Positions 63,914 to 64,000 of a DNA stretch of 64,000 nucleotides are shown here, piece by piece. The translations under genes were made by a program, and so were the position numbers. Every line of letters starts with the position of its first letter. The stretch's first letter is position 1. The notes beneath the pieces are model-generated. The model made no database searches and was not told where the DNA came from. It saw nothing but the letters and a program-made list of their open reading frames with translations. This DNA is from Indiicoccus explosivorum (GTDB taxonomy: Bacteria; Bacillota; Bacilli; Bacillales_A; Planococcaceae): positions 42,927 to 106,926 of the forward strand of contig NZ_NHTN01000007.1 in NCBI RefSeq assembly GCF_002167005.1. The letters run 5' to 3'.

Positions 63914-64000
63914 TCATTTTCGCTTTTTCAGTTCATCCATTTTCGCCTTCATGCGCTGCTCGACTTTCATCGTCTCATAATAAAGCGGCTCTAGGAAAGC
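63914..64000 (-). CDS. C-terminal fragment of an unknown protein
   Basis: 28 codons before the stop: AFLEPLYYETMKVEQRMKAK then MDELKKRK. A terminator follows immediately, so this is a real gene end rather than a chance frame. Too short to identify; the charged, lysine-rich tail gives no domain clue. Confidence 0.6.
   Translation of the reverse strand, partial: AFLEPLYYETMKVEQRMKAKMDELKKRK

Overview
The window looks like a chromosomal segment of a Gram-positive, low-to-mid GC member of the Bacillales, most likely Planococcaceae (Caryophanaceae). Long stretches follow the Bacillus subtilis order: ylaN-ftsW-pycA, typA-ylaH-ylaI, speA-yktA-yktB-suhB, pdhABCD-ykyA-def-ykrA-rpoY-rnjA-ktrC, and ccpC-darB. 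The paired murE-prfC and the moderate GC are unlike Bacillus proper. A Spo0E-family protein and a KinA/KinE-type kinase suggest a sporulating lineage. The family assignment is inference; the gene identities rest on recognisable motifs.

Layout. 1-8.8 kb: 5' part of pyruvate carboxylase, ftsW, ylaN, a coupled three-gene plus-strand operon ending in a terminator shared with ylaH, then typA, ylaF, suhB and a ykzI-like gene. 8.9-16 kb: yktB; a lipM-lipA operon behind a TPP riboswitch; yktA; a nitronate-monooxygenase-like gene; speA; a lipoprotein polysaccharide deacetylase. 15.9-26.6 kb: the pyruvate dehydrogenase operon, ykyA, def, ykrA, a 23-codon small ORF with its own promoter, rpoY-rnjA, ktrC and a zinc-ribbon protein. 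26.8-28 kb: an MFS exporter.

28-39.6 kb: the most notable region. Eight tightly packed minus-strand genes encode a large secreted/membrane protein, an ABC ATPase and permease, a membrane coiled-coil protein with 23 consecutive Gly-Gln pairs, a MoxR ATPase, a DUF58 protein and two membrane von Willebrand A (vWA) proteins. I know of no assigned function for such a set. 39.7-43.6 kb: ccpC, darB, a dienoyl-CoA-reductase-like SDR, ykyB and ykwC. 43.8-47.5 kb: a second MoxR-DUF58-membrane protein module whose third gene lacks the expected transglutaminase domain, preceded by a Spo0E-like gene. 47.8-64 kb: an acidic lipoprotein, an MhqR-like regulator, ogt, ktrD, an acyl-CoA-reductase-like SDR, a stand-alone RND exporter, prfC, murE, a sporulation-type kinase, an aldehyde dehydrogenase, a 48-codon small ORF, a lipoprotein nuclease, a 2H phosphoesterase and tRNA-Val(GAC).

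How they fit together. The E2 component of pyruvate dehydrogenase carries lipoate and E1 uses TPP. Lipoate-making lipM-lipA lies nearby under a TPP riboswitch, so the two cofactors may be coordinated. KtrC, KtrD and DarB are all tied to potassium/c-di-AMP physiology in B. subtilis. There are no insertion sequences, CRISPR arrays or rRNA genes. The only mobile-element hint is a set of TGTGCC repeats beside the tRNA at the right end.
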